In this document: positions 7,409-15,946 of the stretch, piece after piece
Position numbering within the stretch: position 1 is the first letter of the stretch
Layout of the letters: every line of letters begins with the position of its first letter
NCBI RefSeq assembly: GCF_016093545.1
Contig: NZ_JADKYX010000021.1
Coordinates: forward strand, 1-64,000
Direction of reading: 5' to 3'
From: Massilia rhizosphaerae
GTDB taxonomy: Bacteria > Pseudomonadota > Gammaproteobacteria > Burkholderiales > Burkholderiaceae_D
Length of the DNA: 64,000 nt
Program-made: the position numbers and the translations under genes
Notes under the pieces: model-generated
Told to the model about the DNA's origin: nothing
The model's database searches: none
What the model saw: only the letters and a program-made list of their open reading frames with translations

Positions 7409-8203
7409 TTACTGGGCAACCCAGCCGCCATCCATGTTCCACGCGACGCCGCGCACCTGGTTCGCGGCGGGGCTGCAGAAGAACACGGCCAGCGCGCCCA
7501 GCTCTTCCGGCGTGACGAATTCGCCCGACGGCTGCTTTTCCAGCAGCAGCTCTTTCTTGGCCTGCTCGTTGCTGATGCCTTCGCGCGCGGCGCGGTCGTC
7601 GACCTGCTTCTGCACGAGCGGAGTCAGCACCCAGCCGGGGCAGATGGCGTTGCACGTGATGCCGGTCTGGGCCGTTTCCAGCGCCGTCGACTTGGTGAGG
7701 CCGACGAGGCCGTGCTTGGCGGCGACGTACGCGGATTTCTGCGCCGACGCGACGAGACCGTGGGCCGACGCGAGGTTGATGATGCGGCCCCAGTTCTTCT
7801 GCTTCATGGCAGGCAGCGCGAGGCGCGTCGTGTGGAACGCGGAGCTGAGGTTGATGGCGATAATCGCATCCCATTTCTCGACGGGAAAATCTTCGATGTT
7901 CGCGACGTACTGGATGCCGGCATTGTTGACGAGGATGTCGACGCCGCCGAATTTGTCCGCGGCAAAGGTCATCATGGCGGCGATCTGGTCCGGCTTCGAC
8001 ATATCGGCATTGTGGTAAGCGGTCTGCACGCCGAATTCCTGGCCGATGTCGGTGTACAGCTTTTCGATCTGCTGCGCGTCGCCGAAGCCGTTGAAGACGA
8101 TGTTGGCGCCTTGCTCGGCCAGCGCGCGGGCGATGCCGAGGCCGATGCCCGAGGTCGAGCCGGTGACGAGTGCAGTCTTGCCGCTTAACATGGTGGATTT
8201 CAT
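7409..8203 (-). CDS. bdhA: 3-hydroxybutyrate dehydrogenase (SDR family)
   Basis: This 264-aa short-chain dehydrogenase oxidises D-3-hydroxybutyrate to acetoacetate with NAD+, a step in polyhydroxybutyrate and ketone-body use. Visible SDR elements are the cofactor motif TGSTSGIGLG (about residue 15), NNAG (about 92), the active-site Ser in INLASAHG (about 143) and the YVAAKHG pair Tyr/Lys (about 156-160). The C-terminal region (WVLTPLVQKQ; VRGVAWNMDGGW) is typical of the 3-hydroxybutyrate dehydrogenase subfamily. Length fits the family (about 260). It heads a likely two-gene unit with the hypothetical gene at 7015. Upstream it faces the divergent alpha/beta hydrolase gene. Confidence 0.93.
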   Translation of the reverse strand: MKSTMLSGKTALVTGSTSGIGLGIARALAEQGANIVFNGFGDAQQIEKLYTDIGQEFGVQTAYHNADMSKPDQIAAMMTFAADKFGGVDILVNNAGIQYVANIEDFPVEKWDAIIAINLSSAFHTTRLALPAMKQKNWGRIINLASAHGLVASAQKSAYVAAKHGLVGLTKSTALETAQTGITCNAICPGWVLTPLVQKQVDDRAAREGISNEQAKKELLLEKQPSGEFVTPEELGALAVFFCSPAANQVRGVAWNMDGGWVAQ

Positions 8204-8358
8204 TCGTTCCTCTTTCTCGTGGACAGTTTCTATGAGAGCCGGGTGAACCCGGGCCAGACTTGGTAGAATTGTAATCGCACCAACGGGTAAAATGTTGGCG
8301 CCCGCCCGGACCCTTGATGGAAACCGGCGGATGCATGGTGATCGTCGGAACTTTGAAC

Positions 8359-9237
8359 ATGAGCGAACCGAAGCTGAAATCCGTGCTGTGCAGTTCGCCC
8401 GCCGGCCTGCACCGCATGGCGTACAAGGAGTGGGGCGACCCCGCCAACACGAACGTGCTCGTCTGCGTGCACGGCGTCACGCGCGTGGGCGACGATTTCG
8501 ACGCGCTGGCGCGGGCCCTGTCCGACCGCTACCGCGTCGTGTGCCCGGACGTCGTCGGGCGCGGCAGGTCCGGCCGGCTGCGCGATCCGGCGCTGTACGT
8601 GATCCCGCAATACGTGGCCGACATGGTGACCCTCGTCGCCCGCGTCACGGCCGGCGCCGAGGACGAAAGCGTGCACTGGTTCGGGACGTCGATGGGCGGC
8701 CTGATCGGCATCGGCCTCGCGTCGCTGCCGGGCAGCCCGATCCGCCGCCTGGTGCTGAACGACATCGGGCCCGTGCTGGACCCGGTCGCGATGGCGCGCA
8801 TCGGCGACTACATCGGCCAGGACATCCGTTTCAAGACGTTCGAGGAAGGCGCCGCGTACGTGCGGCTGGTGTCCACGCCGTTCGGCCCGCACAGCGACGC
8901 CGAATGGGACAAGCTGGCGCGCGACGTGCTCGTGCGGCAGCCGGACGGCCGGTGGGCGCTCCACTACGACCTGGGCCTGGCCGCGCCGTTCAAGGCGCTC
9001 ACGCCGCAGCAGGTGGCGCAGGACGAGGCCCGGCTGTGGGCCGCGTACGACGCGATCCGCTGCCCGACGCTGCTCGTGCGCGGCGAACACTCCGACCTGC
9101 TGTCGCGCGCGACGGCCGAGGAGATGACCGGGCGGGGGCCGAAGCCGAAGCTGGTGGAGATCGCGGGCGTGGGCCACGCGCCCACCTTTGTGCGGGCGGA
9201 CCAGATCGCGATTGCACGGGAATTTTTGACCGGCTGA
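8359..9237 (+). CDS. Alpha/beta-fold hydrolase
   Basis: An alpha/beta hydrolase of about 292 aa. The oxyanion region is VCVHGVTRVG, the nucleophile elbow is WFGTSMGGLIG (Ser in G-T-S-M-G), and the late acid and histidine are probably the Asp of RGEHSDLL and the His of GVGHAP. The DIGPVLDPVA segment is common in a betaproteobacterial subgroup annotated only as alpha/beta hydrolase; the substrate is unknown. The frame is open to a TTG at 8314 with ATGs at 8317, 8335 and 8359. I chose 8359 (MSEPKLKS) because the preceding residues look non-conserved; this is uncertain. The gene is followed by ridA and relA on the same strand. Confidence 0.8.
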   Translation: MSEPKLKSVLCSSPAGLHRMAYKEWGDPANTNVLVCVHGVTRVGDDFDALARALSDRYRVVCPDVVGRGRSGRLRDPALYVIPQYVADMVTLVARVTAGAEDESVHWFGTSMGGLIGIGLASLPGSPIRRLVLNDIGPVLDPVAMARIGDYIGQDIRFKTFEEGAAYVRLVSTPFGPHSDAEWDKLARDVLVRQPDGRWALHYDLGLAAPFKALTPQQVAQDEARLWAAYDAIRCPTLLVRGEHSDLLSRATAEEMTGRGPKPKLVEIAGVGHAPTFVRADQIAIAREFLTG

Positions 9238-9323
9238 TGCAAGCCGGAGGTGTTCGGCTCCACGGCCGGGCGAAGCGGCCGCAAGGCCTGGTTTTACGAT
9301 AAATAAGCGACTTAGAGAAAAGC

Positions 9324-9674
9324 ATGGAAATCAAACGACTGCACGTAGGCAAACGACTGTCCGAAGTCAGCATCCACAACGGTACGGTGTACCTGGCCGG
9401 CCAGATCGCCAGCGACACGAAGCAGGACATCCTGGGCCAGACGCGCGAAGTGCTGGGCCACATCGACCGCCTGCTGGCGGAAGCGGGCAGCGACAAGAGC
9501 CGCATCCTGTCGACCCAGATCTACATCACCGACATGGCGAACTTCCCGGCGATGAACACCGTGTGGGAAGCGTGGGTCGTGCCGGGCCAGACGCCGCCGC
9601 GCGCCACCGTCGAAGCGAAGCTGGCCGATCCGGCCTGCCTGGTCGAAGTCGTCGTCGTGGCCGCCCAGGCGTAA
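9324..9674 (+). CDS. ridA: RidA family protein (enamine/imine deaminase)
   Basis: A 116-aa member of the YjgF/YER057c/UK114 family. RidA proteins hydrolyse reactive 2-aminoacrylate and other enamines released by PLP enzymes and so protect the cell. Seen here are VYLAGQIAS near residue 24, the conserved VTxxIYITDMANFP-like stretch (STQIYITDMANFPAMN) and the signature PPRATVEAKLADPACLVEV with the key Arg at about 94. The position of the family differs from archetypal RidA (AxPALVEIE), so it may be a paralogous Rid subgroup. It sits 9 bp upstream of relA and is probably co-transcribed. Confidence 0.88.
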   Translation: MEIKRLHVGKRLSEVSIHNGTVYLAGQIASDTKQDILGQTREVLGHIDRLLAEAGSDKSRILSTQIYITDMANFPAMNTVWEAWVVPGQTPPRATVEAKLADPACLVEVVVVAAQA

Positions 9675-9683
9675 GCACGCGCG

Positions 9684-11927
9684 ATGGTATCGATTGTCGC
9701 GCTCGGCGACGCCACCACCCAGCTGGTCCACGGTCTCGGCCCTGATGACTGCGCGCGTGTAAAAGCCGCGCTGGACTTCGCGGCCGAGGCCTATCGCGAA
9801 CGCACGTCCGGCACCGGCCAGAGCGCGTTCGAGTTCTCGCTGGGGGTGGCCGGCACGCTCGCGCTGCTGTCCAGCGATGCGGAAACGCGCATCGCCGGCC
9901 TGCTGTTCGAGCTGGTCATCGTGGAGCCGGGCGTGGCCGAGGCGCTCGAGGAGCGCTTCGGCAAGGAAGTGGCGGACATGGTGCGCGGCGTGCACCAGCT
10001 GATCCGCCTGCGCGACCTGACGGCGGCCCAGGCCCCCGTCGGGCGCGGCAAGAATGCGGCCCAGGAAGCCATGGCGCAGGTCGAGACGCTGCGCAAGATG
10101 CTGCTGGCGATGGCCACCGACATGCGCGTCGTGCTGATCCGCCTCGCGTCGTGCGTGACCACCTTGCGCTACTTCGCGGAGCAGAAGCGCTTCGACGACG
10201 TCACGCGCAACTACGGCCGTGAAGTGCTGGACCTGTACGCGCCGCTCGCCAACCGCCTCGGCATCTTCCAGCTGAAATGGGAACTGGAAGACCTGTCGTT
10301 CCGGATGATGGAACCGGACACCTATAAACGCATCGCCAAGATGCTGGAAGAGAAGCGCATGCTGCGCGAGAGCTTCGTGGCGTCGTCGATCGAGCGCCTG
10401 CAGAAGGAGCTCGCGGCGGCCGGCATCAAGGCGGAAGTGTTCGGGCGGCCGAAGCACATCTACAGCATCTGGAAGAAGATGCGCGGCAAGGAGCTCGATT
10501 TCTCCGAGCTGTACGACGTGCGCGCGTTCCGCGTGATCGTCGACGACATCAAGACCTGCTACACGGTGCTGGGCGTCGTCCACAACATCTGGACGCCGAT
10601 CCCGAAGGAATTCGACGACTACATCTCACGCCCGAAGGCGAACGGCTACCAGTCGCTGCACACGGTCGTGACGGCCGAGGACGGGCGGCCGCTGGAAGTG
10701 CAGATCCGCACGCAGGAGATGCACAACTTCGCCGAGTACGGCGTGGCCGCGCACTGGCGCTACAAGGAAGAAGGCGGCTCGAATTTCAAGAGCCAGGAAT
10801 ACGACGAGAAGATCGCGTGGCTGCGCCAGCTGCTGGCGTGGAAGACCGAGGTCGCGAGCGCCGTCACGGGCCAGGAAGAGCTGCAGCGCGAATGGGTCGA
10901 GAAGCTGAAGTCGACCACGCTGGACGACCGCATCTTCGTGCTGACGCCGCAGGCGCGCGTGCTCGAGCTGCCGGTCGGCGCGACGCCGATCGACTTCGCC
11001 TACCACCTGCACAGCGAGGTCGGACACCGCTGCCGCGGCGCCAAGGTCGACGGCGTGATGGTGCCGCTGAACACGCCGCTGAAGAACGGCCAGACGTGCG
11101 AGGTCATCACGGCCAAGGGCCCGGCCGGCAGCCAGGGGCCGTCGCGCGACTGGCTCAGTCCCGGCTACACGGTCAGCAGCCGCACGCGCTCGAAGATCCG
11201 CGCCTGGTTCCACGCGCTGGAACTGGCGGAGACGCTGGCGCACGGCCGCGCCCTCGTCGAGAAATCGCTGCAGCGCGAAGGCAAGACCGCGGTCAACCTG
11301 GACGCGCTGGCGCACAAGCTGGGGTTCGCGAAGGTCGACGACCTGTTCATCGCCGTCGGCAAGGAAAAATTCAGCCTGCGCCACGTCGAGGCGGCGCTGC
11401 ACGACACGGGCGCGCCGGCGGCCCCGGTCGCGGACGAGGCGGTCGTCAACAAGAGCCGCGCCTCGAGCGTCGAGCAGGGCGCCAAGTCGGGCGTGCTGGT
11501 CGTCGGCACGGAAGGGCTGATGACGCAGCTGGCGCGCTGCTGCAAGCCGGCGCCGCCGGATCCGATCGTGGGCTTCGTCACGCGCGGCAAGGGCGTGTCG
11601 ATCCACCGCGCCAGCTGCAAGAACTTCGCCGAGATGGCGTCCCGCAACCCCGAGCGCGTGCTCGAGACGGAATGGGGCACGACGGGGCTGGAGACGGTGT
11701 TCCCGGTCGATATCTTCATCCTCGCGAGCGACCGCCAGGGACTGCTGCGCGACATCTCGGAAGTGCTGGCCATCTCGAAGATCAACGTGATCGGCGTGAA
11801 CACGCAGAGCAGCAAGGGACTCGCGAAGATGGTGTTCACGGCGGAGATCGGCTCGACGGGCCAGTTGCAGAAGGCGCTCGCCGCCATCGCCGAAGTGAAG
11901 GGCGTGCAGGAAGCGCGGCGCACGTGA
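9684..11927 (+). CDS. relA: GTP pyrophosphokinase RelA, (p)ppGpp synthetase I
   Basis: A 747-aa long RSH protein that makes the stringent-response alarmone (p)ppGpp from ATP and GTP/GDP, normally on stalled ribosomes. Domain order: pseudo-hydrolase (about 25-190) lacking the HD motif; synthetase (about 240-370) with GRPKHIYSIWKKM, ELYDVRAFRV and YISRPKANGYQSLHT; TGS (about 410-480; VLELPVGATPIDFAYHLHSE); a zinc-finger/helical region including LARCCKPAPPDPIVGFVTRG; and a C-terminal ACT domain (about 665-740). The synthetase carries EFDD (acidic EXDD), the mark of monofunctional RelA rather than the RXKD of bifunctional SpoT/Rel. The start at 9684 lies 9 bp after ridA. Confidence 0.95.
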   Translation: MVSIVALGDATTQLVHGLGPDDCARVKAALDFAAEAYRERTSGTGQSAFEFSLGVAGTLALLSSDAETRIAGLLFELVIVEPGVAEALEERFGKEVADMVRGVHQLIRLRDLTAAQAPVGRGKNAAQEAMAQVETLRKMLLAMATDMRVVLIRLASCVTTLRYFAEQKRFDDVTRNYGREVLDLYAPLANRLGIFQLKWELEDLSFRMMEPDTYKRIAKMLEEKRMLRESFVASSIERLQKELAAAGIKAEVFGRPKHIYSIWKKMRGKELDFSELYDVRAFRVIVDDIKTCYTVLGVVHNIWTPIPKEFDDYISRPKANGYQSLHTVVTAEDGRPLEVQIRTQEMHNFAEYGVAAHWRYKEEGGSNFKSQEYDEKIAWLRQLLAWKTEVASAVTGQEELQREWVEKLKSTTLDDRIFVLTPQARVLELPVGATPIDFAYHLHSEVGHRCRGAKVDGVMVPLNTPLKNGQTCEVITAKGPAGSQGPSRDWLSPGYTVSSRTRSKIRAWFHALELAETLAHGRALVEKSLQREGKTAVNLDALAHKLGFAKVDDLFIAVGKEKFSLRHVEAALHDTGAPAAPVADEAVVNKSRASSVEQGAKSGVLVVGTEGLMTQLARCCKPAPPDPIVGFVTRGKGVSIHRASCKNFAEMASRNPERVLETEWGTTGLETVFPVDIFILASDRQGLLRDISEVLAISKINVIGVNTQSSKGLAKMVFTAEIGSTGQLQKALAAIAEVKGVQEARRT

Positions 11928-11988
11928 CGGCCGCGTCGCGCCGGCGCCGGGTGGGTTGACCGCGCCCCGAACACGGTATCATGTCATC

Positions 11989-12795
11989 ATGCCAATCACC
12001 TCCCTCCTGTACGTCAAACCGCGCCTGTGGGGCCACCTGGCCGCGCGCTACGCCGCCAGCTGGTGGGCCATGCTGCACCTGGGCGCGGTGGCGCTCGTGA
12101 TGGCGCTGTCGCCGTCCACGTACCACCGCGCCAACCGCCTCGCCACGTCGCGCTACATCCATGCGAGCACCTGGCAGGTGCTGCCCTGGTTCACCACCCT
12201 GACCGCGCTCGTGAGCCTCGTCATCATCCGCATCGTGCTCGTCACGGCGCAGAGCTACGGCCTGTCGCGCTATGCGCTGGAGATGGTCGTGCGGGTGCTC
12301 GTGCTCGAACTGCTGCCCCTGTCGGCCGCGATGTTCGCCGCGCTGCGGGCCGGCATGGCGTTCGACGCCGCCGCGATGGGCCTCGCGCGCAGCGGCGTCC
12401 CGGCCGGGCCGGCGACGGCCGAGACCCTGCACCGCCTGCGCCGCGACCTCGTGCCGCAGGTGATCGCCAACGCGTTTTCCGTGCTGAGCCTCGCGATGGT
12501 CTCCAGCAGCATCGTGCTCGTGCTGGCGTACCTGAACGTGTACGGCCTGTCGCCGTGGGGCCTGCCGGACTACACGCGCACCGTGGGCCGCGTGTTCGAT
12601 CCGACGGTCACCCTCGGCTTCGTGTTCAAGACGGTGCTGTTCGGGCTCGCGGTGGCCGTGATCCCCAGTGCCGCCATCCTGGAACTGCTGCGCCGCCCGC
12701 GCGTGCTGCGCACGAACGTGCAGCCGGGCGCGCTGCGGCTGCTGTTCGTGCTGCTGCTGATCGAGGCCAGTTCGCTGGCCGTCAAATACATCTGA
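11989..12795 (+). CDS. MlaE/YrbE-family ABC transporter permease (divergent)
   Basis: A 268-aa integral membrane protein with about five to six hydrophobic helices and the MlaE-like core LELLPLSAAMFAALRAGMAF, followed by an amphipathic loop and LAMVSSSIVLVLAYLNVYG. Members form the permease of Mla-type lipid transporters, working with an MlaF ATPase and an MCE protein. The start ATG 11989 is chosen over 11956 since the membrane protein begins at MPITSLLYVK. The next gene is an MCE protein 3 bp away, supporting the assignment. Sequence is more divergent than canonical MlaE, and no ATPase gene is present between relA and the MCE gene. Confidence 0.75.
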   Translation: MPITSLLYVKPRLWGHLAARYAASWWAMLHLGAVALVMALSPSTYHRANRLATSRYIHASTWQVLPWFTTLTALVSLVIIRIVLVTAQSYGLSRYALEMVVRVLVLELLPLSAAMFAALRAGMAFDAAAMGLARSGVPAGPATAETLHRLRRDLVPQVIANAFSVLSLAMVSSSIVLVLAYLNVYGLSPWGLPDYTRTVGRVFDPTVTLGFVFKTVLFGLAVAVIPSAAILELLRRPRVLRTNVQPGALRLLFVLLLIEASSLAVKYI

Positions 12796-12798
12796 AAA

Positions 12799-13734
12799 AT
12801 GACCGACAAAGACATCCCCTCCGACGAACCGAAGCACGTGGAAGCGAAGGCCCTGATCCTGCTCGTCCTGATCGGCGCGCTGGTCGTCTCCTTCTTCCTG
12901 TACGTGATGTATGCGCGCGGCATGTTCGAGAAGACGCAGCAGCTGGTGCTCGTGGCCGACGATTCCGAGGGCGTGATCCCGGGCATGGACATGACCTTCG
13001 CCGGCTTCCCGATCGGGCGCGTGCGCAAGGTCCGGCTGGGCCAGGACGGCAAGGTCGACATCATCGTCGACATCGCGCAGGACGACGCCAAGTGGCTGCG
13101 CACGACCAGCGTGTTCACGCTCGAGCGCAGCGTCGTCGGCGAGACGCGGCTGCGCGCGTTTACCGGCGTCCTGACGGACCCGCCGCTGCCCGACCACGCC
13201 CAGCGCCCCGTGCTGCGCGGCGATGCGGCGGCCGAGATCCCGCGCCTGCTGGCGACGGCGCGCACGCTGCTGGAAAACCTCGAGGCCATGACGCGTTCCG
13301 ATTCCCACATCGGCAACGCGCTGGCCAACGTCGACACGCTGTCGGGCCGCCTGACGGGCCGCTACGGCGTGCTGGGCACGGCGCTGGGCGGCGACGCCGA
13401 GGCGGAAAAACTCCTGCAGACCCTGCACCGCGTGGACACGCTGCTGGCCAAGACGGACCAGCGCGTGTTCGGCAAGAACGGCGTGATGGACGACGCGCAG
13501 GGGGCGATCCGCGAACTGAACGGCCTCCTGGCCGATGCGCGCGGCACGCTGCAGAAGGCCGACGCCGTGCTGGCCGAGGCGCAGGCCGTCGGCAAGAACG
13601 CGCACGCCGCCACCGAGGACCTGGGCCGCCTGCGCGGCGAAGTCGACGCGAGCCTGCGCAAGGTGAACCGCCTCGTCGACGAAATCAACCGCAAATGGCC
13701 GTTCAAGCACGACACGGAGATCAAGCTGCCATGA
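12799..13734 (+). CDS. MCE/MlaD domain protein (Mla-like lipid transport substrate-binding subunit)
   Basis: A 311-aa protein anchored by one N-terminal transmembrane helix (about 20-42, ILLVLIGALVVSFFLYVMYA), followed by an MCE domain (about 45-135; VLVADDSEGVIPGMDMTFAG, FPIGRVRKVRL). The long alpha-helical C-terminal part (about 150-300) repeats LLxxADxxL-like heptads, suggesting a periplasmic tube or coiled coil. MCE proteins form hexameric rings that shuttle phospholipids across the periplasm. It starts 3 bp after the permease gene and its stop codon overlaps the start of the lipoprotein gene (ATGA), so the three genes are probably translated together. Confidence 0.85.
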   Translation: MTDKDIPSDEPKHVEAKALILLVLIGALVVSFFLYVMYARGMFEKTQQLVLVADDSEGVIPGMDMTFAGFPIGRVRKVRLGQDGKVDIIVDIAQDDAKWLRTTSVFTLERSVVGETRLRAFTGVLTDPPLPDHAQRPVLRGDAAAEIPRLLATARTLLENLEAMTRSDSHIGNALANVDTLSGRLTGRYGVLGTALGGDAEAEKLLQTLHRVDTLLAKTDQRVFGKNGVMDDAQGAIRELNGLLADARGTLQKADAVLAEAQAVGKNAHAATEDLGRLRGEVDASLRKVNRLVDEINRKWPFKHDTEIKLP

Positions 13735-14366
13735 TTCGCACGCCCCTCATCCTCATCGCCGTGATCGCGGCCCTGGCGGGCTGCGCCAGCCACCCGCAGC
13801 CGCCCGCGTGGGAAGGCGACGCGAAGAGTTCCCTCGACGGCTACACGGACGATTTCCTGCGCGGCGACTCGGCCGCCGCCGACGCCGAGTTCGCGCGCGC
13901 GCGCCGCGCGAGCGCCAGCACGGGACGGTTCGACGTCGTCGCCCAGGCGGAACTGGTGCGCTGCGGCGTGCGGGCCGCGGCGCTCGATTACGATTGCGCG
14001 GGCTTCGCGGCGCTGGCCGCCGACGCCACGCCCGCCCAGCGCGCCTACGCGGCCTACCTGGACGGCCGCTGGCAGGGCCTGGACGCGGCCTTGCTGCCGG
14101 AGCAGCACCGCGGCGTCGTCGCGAGCGGCGCGCTGGCCGGCGTCGCCGATCCGTTGGCGCGGCTCGTCGCGGCCGGCGCATTGCTGAAGGCGGGGCGGAT
14201 CACGCCGGCGGACATCGCCGCGGCCGTCGACACGGCGTCCGCACAGGGCTGGCGCCGCCCGCTGCTGGCGTGGCTGGGGGTGCAGGAACAGCGTGCCCGC
14301 GCGGCCGGCGATGCGGCCGCGGTGGCGCGCATCCGCCGCCGCATCGCGCTGGCTGGACAGGGCTGA
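13731..14366 (+). CDS. Putative lipoprotein of the MCE locus
   Basis: A 211-aa protein with a lipoprotein signal: MIRTPLILIAVIAALAGC ends in the lipobox LAGC, so Cys18 should be lipidated. The mature part is Ala-rich and helical, with repeated A/L helices like a TPR-type or all-helical fold, plus two cysteines around residues 82-94 (LVRCGVRA, DYDCAGF). Family not recognised. The ATGA overlap with the MCE gene and the locus layout suggest an outer-membrane or periplasmic partner of the transporter, analogous in position to lipoproteins in other Mla/Pqi systems; this is inference. Confidence 0.7.
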   Translation: MIRTPLILIAVIAALAGCASHPQPPAWEGDAKSSLDGYTDDFLRGDSAAADAEFARARRASASTGRFDVVAQAELVRCGVRAAALDYDCAGFAALAADATPAQRAYAAYLDGRWQGLDAALLPEQHRGVVASGALAGVADPLARLVAAGALLKAGRITPADIAAAVDTASAQGWRRPLLAWLGVQEQRARAAGDAAAVARIRRRIALAGQG

Positions 14367-14382
14367 CTTATTTGACGCGAAC

Positions 14383-14820
14383 TTATTTGACGCGAACTAC
14401 ACGCGCCGCGCTGTTGTTGCCTTCCACCTGGAGGTAATAGGCGCCGAGCGCGCCCCGTTCGATGCGCACGGGCGGATCGGCGCGGTCCGGCAGCACGGCC
14501 TCGTCGTCGTCCACTACGCGCCAGACCTGGCCGTTGGCGAGCGTGACCTGCGTGCCGTGGCGCCAGCCGTCCAGGCGGCCGCGCACGGTGCTGCGGATCG
14601 CCTGCGGCTCGTCGTCGACCTTCTTCTCGACCCGCTGGATGCCGAAGCGCTGCTCGGCCGGCGGCGCCGGGCGTGCGCCTGCGACCGGCATCGCCTCGTA
14701 GCAGGCGAGGCGGCTGGCGGCGTCGGGCAGGGCGCGGCAGCGCAGCACGATGGCGTCGTCGACGGCCCAGGCGGCGCCGGTGGCGAACAGCAGGAGCGGG
14801 AGCAGGGCGAGTGTCTTCAT
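14383..14820 (-). CDS. Small exported protein, function unknown
   Basis: A 145-aa protein starting MKTLALLPLLLFATGAAWA, a clear Sec signal peptide with likely cleavage after AWA. The mature part has LRCRALPDAASRLACYEAMP, a short helical motif with two cysteines seen at the N-terminus of several small proteobacterial periplasmic proteins, followed by a region (FGIQRVEKKVDDEPQAI; TLANGQVWRVVDDD) resembling small beta-barrel (SH3-like) exported proteins. Specific function unknown. It is convergent with the lipoprotein gene; its last codons lie in a perfect 15-bp tandem duplication (14366-14395). Confidence 0.75.
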   Translation of the reverse strand: MKTLALLPLLLFATGAAWAVDDAIVLRCRALPDAASRLACYEAMPVAGARPAPPAEQRFGIQRVEKKVDDEPQAIRSTVRGRLDGWRHGTQVTLANGQVWRVVDDDEAVLPDRADPPVRIERGALGAYYLQVEGNNSAARVVRVK

Positions 14821-14862
14821 GCGCCCCATTATATCGACAGTGGAACGCGGCAGTTCCGCCGC

Positions 14863-15861
14863 CTATGCGCTGGTCCCCGGCGCCGCTTCCAGGTGCCGCC
14901 TGGGCGGCCGCAGCGCCGGCGGCAACTGGTTGTGGATGCGCACGGCCGCGCGCGCGGCCTGGCCCGTCGCCACGGCGATTTGGTGCAGGCCGACGACGAC
15001 GTCGCCGATCGCGTACAGGCCCGGCACCGTCGTCTGCTGGTGCTCGTCGACGACGAGTTCGTCGCATTGCGCCGTGCGCGCGCCCAGCTTCGCGGCGAGG
15101 CCGGACCGGGCATTCTCGCCCAGCATCGGGTAGAACACGTCGGCGTCGTGCGCCCGCCCGTCTTGCGTGTGCAGCACGGGCTTCATCGACGCATCGAGGG
15201 TCACGGACTGCAGCGGCGACGCGACGCAGCGCACGCCGGCCGCGTCCAGACGGCGGCGGTCTTCCATGGTCAGCGGCGAGGGCGCGGCGCGCTCGAACAG
15301 CGTCACGTCCGCGCTGAACGTGCGCATGAACAGCGCGTGGCCGACGGGATTCACGTCGGCGGTGGCGACGGCGATGCGCTTGTCGATGACGTCGAAGCCG
15401 TCGCACACGGGGCACAGGCGCACGGACCCGAACGCGACGGCCTCGCGCCAGTTCTCGATGGGCAGGCCGGCGTCGGCGGCGCCCGTCGCCATCAGCACCG
15501 TGTGGGCGCGCAAGGTGACGATGCCGCCGTCGCCGTCGCTTTCGGGCGCGTAGTCGGCGACGAACAGGCCGTCCTCGATGCGCAGGTCGGTGATCTCCCC
15601 GGGCATCACGCAGCCGCCGTAGCGGGTGAGTTGCGTCGTGAGATTGCCGAGCAGGATGTGGCCCGGCACGCCCTCCGGGAAGCCGGGATAGTTGTGCGAG
15701 ACGGGGATCAGGCGCAGGCGGCTGTTGCCCTTGTCGACGAGGGCGACGTCGCGCGTGAAGCGGCGCAGGTAAATGGCGGCGGTGAGGCCGCCCGGGCCGC
15801 CGCCGACGATCAGCGTGTCGTGGACGTGGCCTGCGGCGGCGTCGGTTGTCGGGATGGGCAT
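14863..15861 (-). CDS. Thioredoxin-reductase-like NAD(P)/FAD-dependent oxidoreductase
   Basis: A 332-aa flavoprotein with the thioredoxin reductase layout: FAD-binding GGGPGG (residues 20-25), VLMATGA (about 123), redox pair CPVC (Cys150/Cys153) followed by DG, and the C-terminal FAD motif GLYAIGDVV (about 290). A CxxC-D centre normally passes electrons from NADPH to a protein disulfide. However, the second Rossmann motif (usually GGGNSA) reads ATADVNPVGHA, and the arginine-rich NADPH phosphate site is not evident (LFERAAPSPL). The enzyme may therefore use another electron source or be a TrxR-like oxidase. It is a single gene on the minus strand. Confidence 0.8.
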   Translation of the reverse strand: MPIPTTDAAAGHVHDTLIVGGGPGGLTAAIYLRRFTRDVALVDKGNSRLRLIPVSHNYPGFPEGVPGHILLGNLTTQLTRYGGCVMPGEITDLRIEDGLFVADYAPESDGDGGIVTLRAHTVLMATGAADAGLPIENWREAVAFGSVRLCPVCDGFDVIDKRIAVATADVNPVGHALFMRTFSADVTLFERAAPSPLTMEDRRRLDAAGVRCVASPLQSVTLDASMKPVLHTQDGRAHDADVFYPMLGENARSGLAAKLGARTAQCDELVVDEHQQTTVPGLYAIGDVVVGLHQIAVATGQAARAAVRIHNQLPPALRPPRRHLEAAPGTSA

Positions 15862-15946
15862 GGCCCGATTATCCGCAGGACGGCGGCGGCTGGGCTATCG
15901 GCGTGTGGCTCGAGGTTGGGTCGGAACCGGCTTACACCGCGTCGGA

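Noticed and set aside
14366..14395. Perfect 15-bp tandem duplication at the end of two convergent genes
   Set aside because: Real, but it only duplicates the terminal codons and stop of the minus-strand gene; it looks like a simple slippage event with no evident function.
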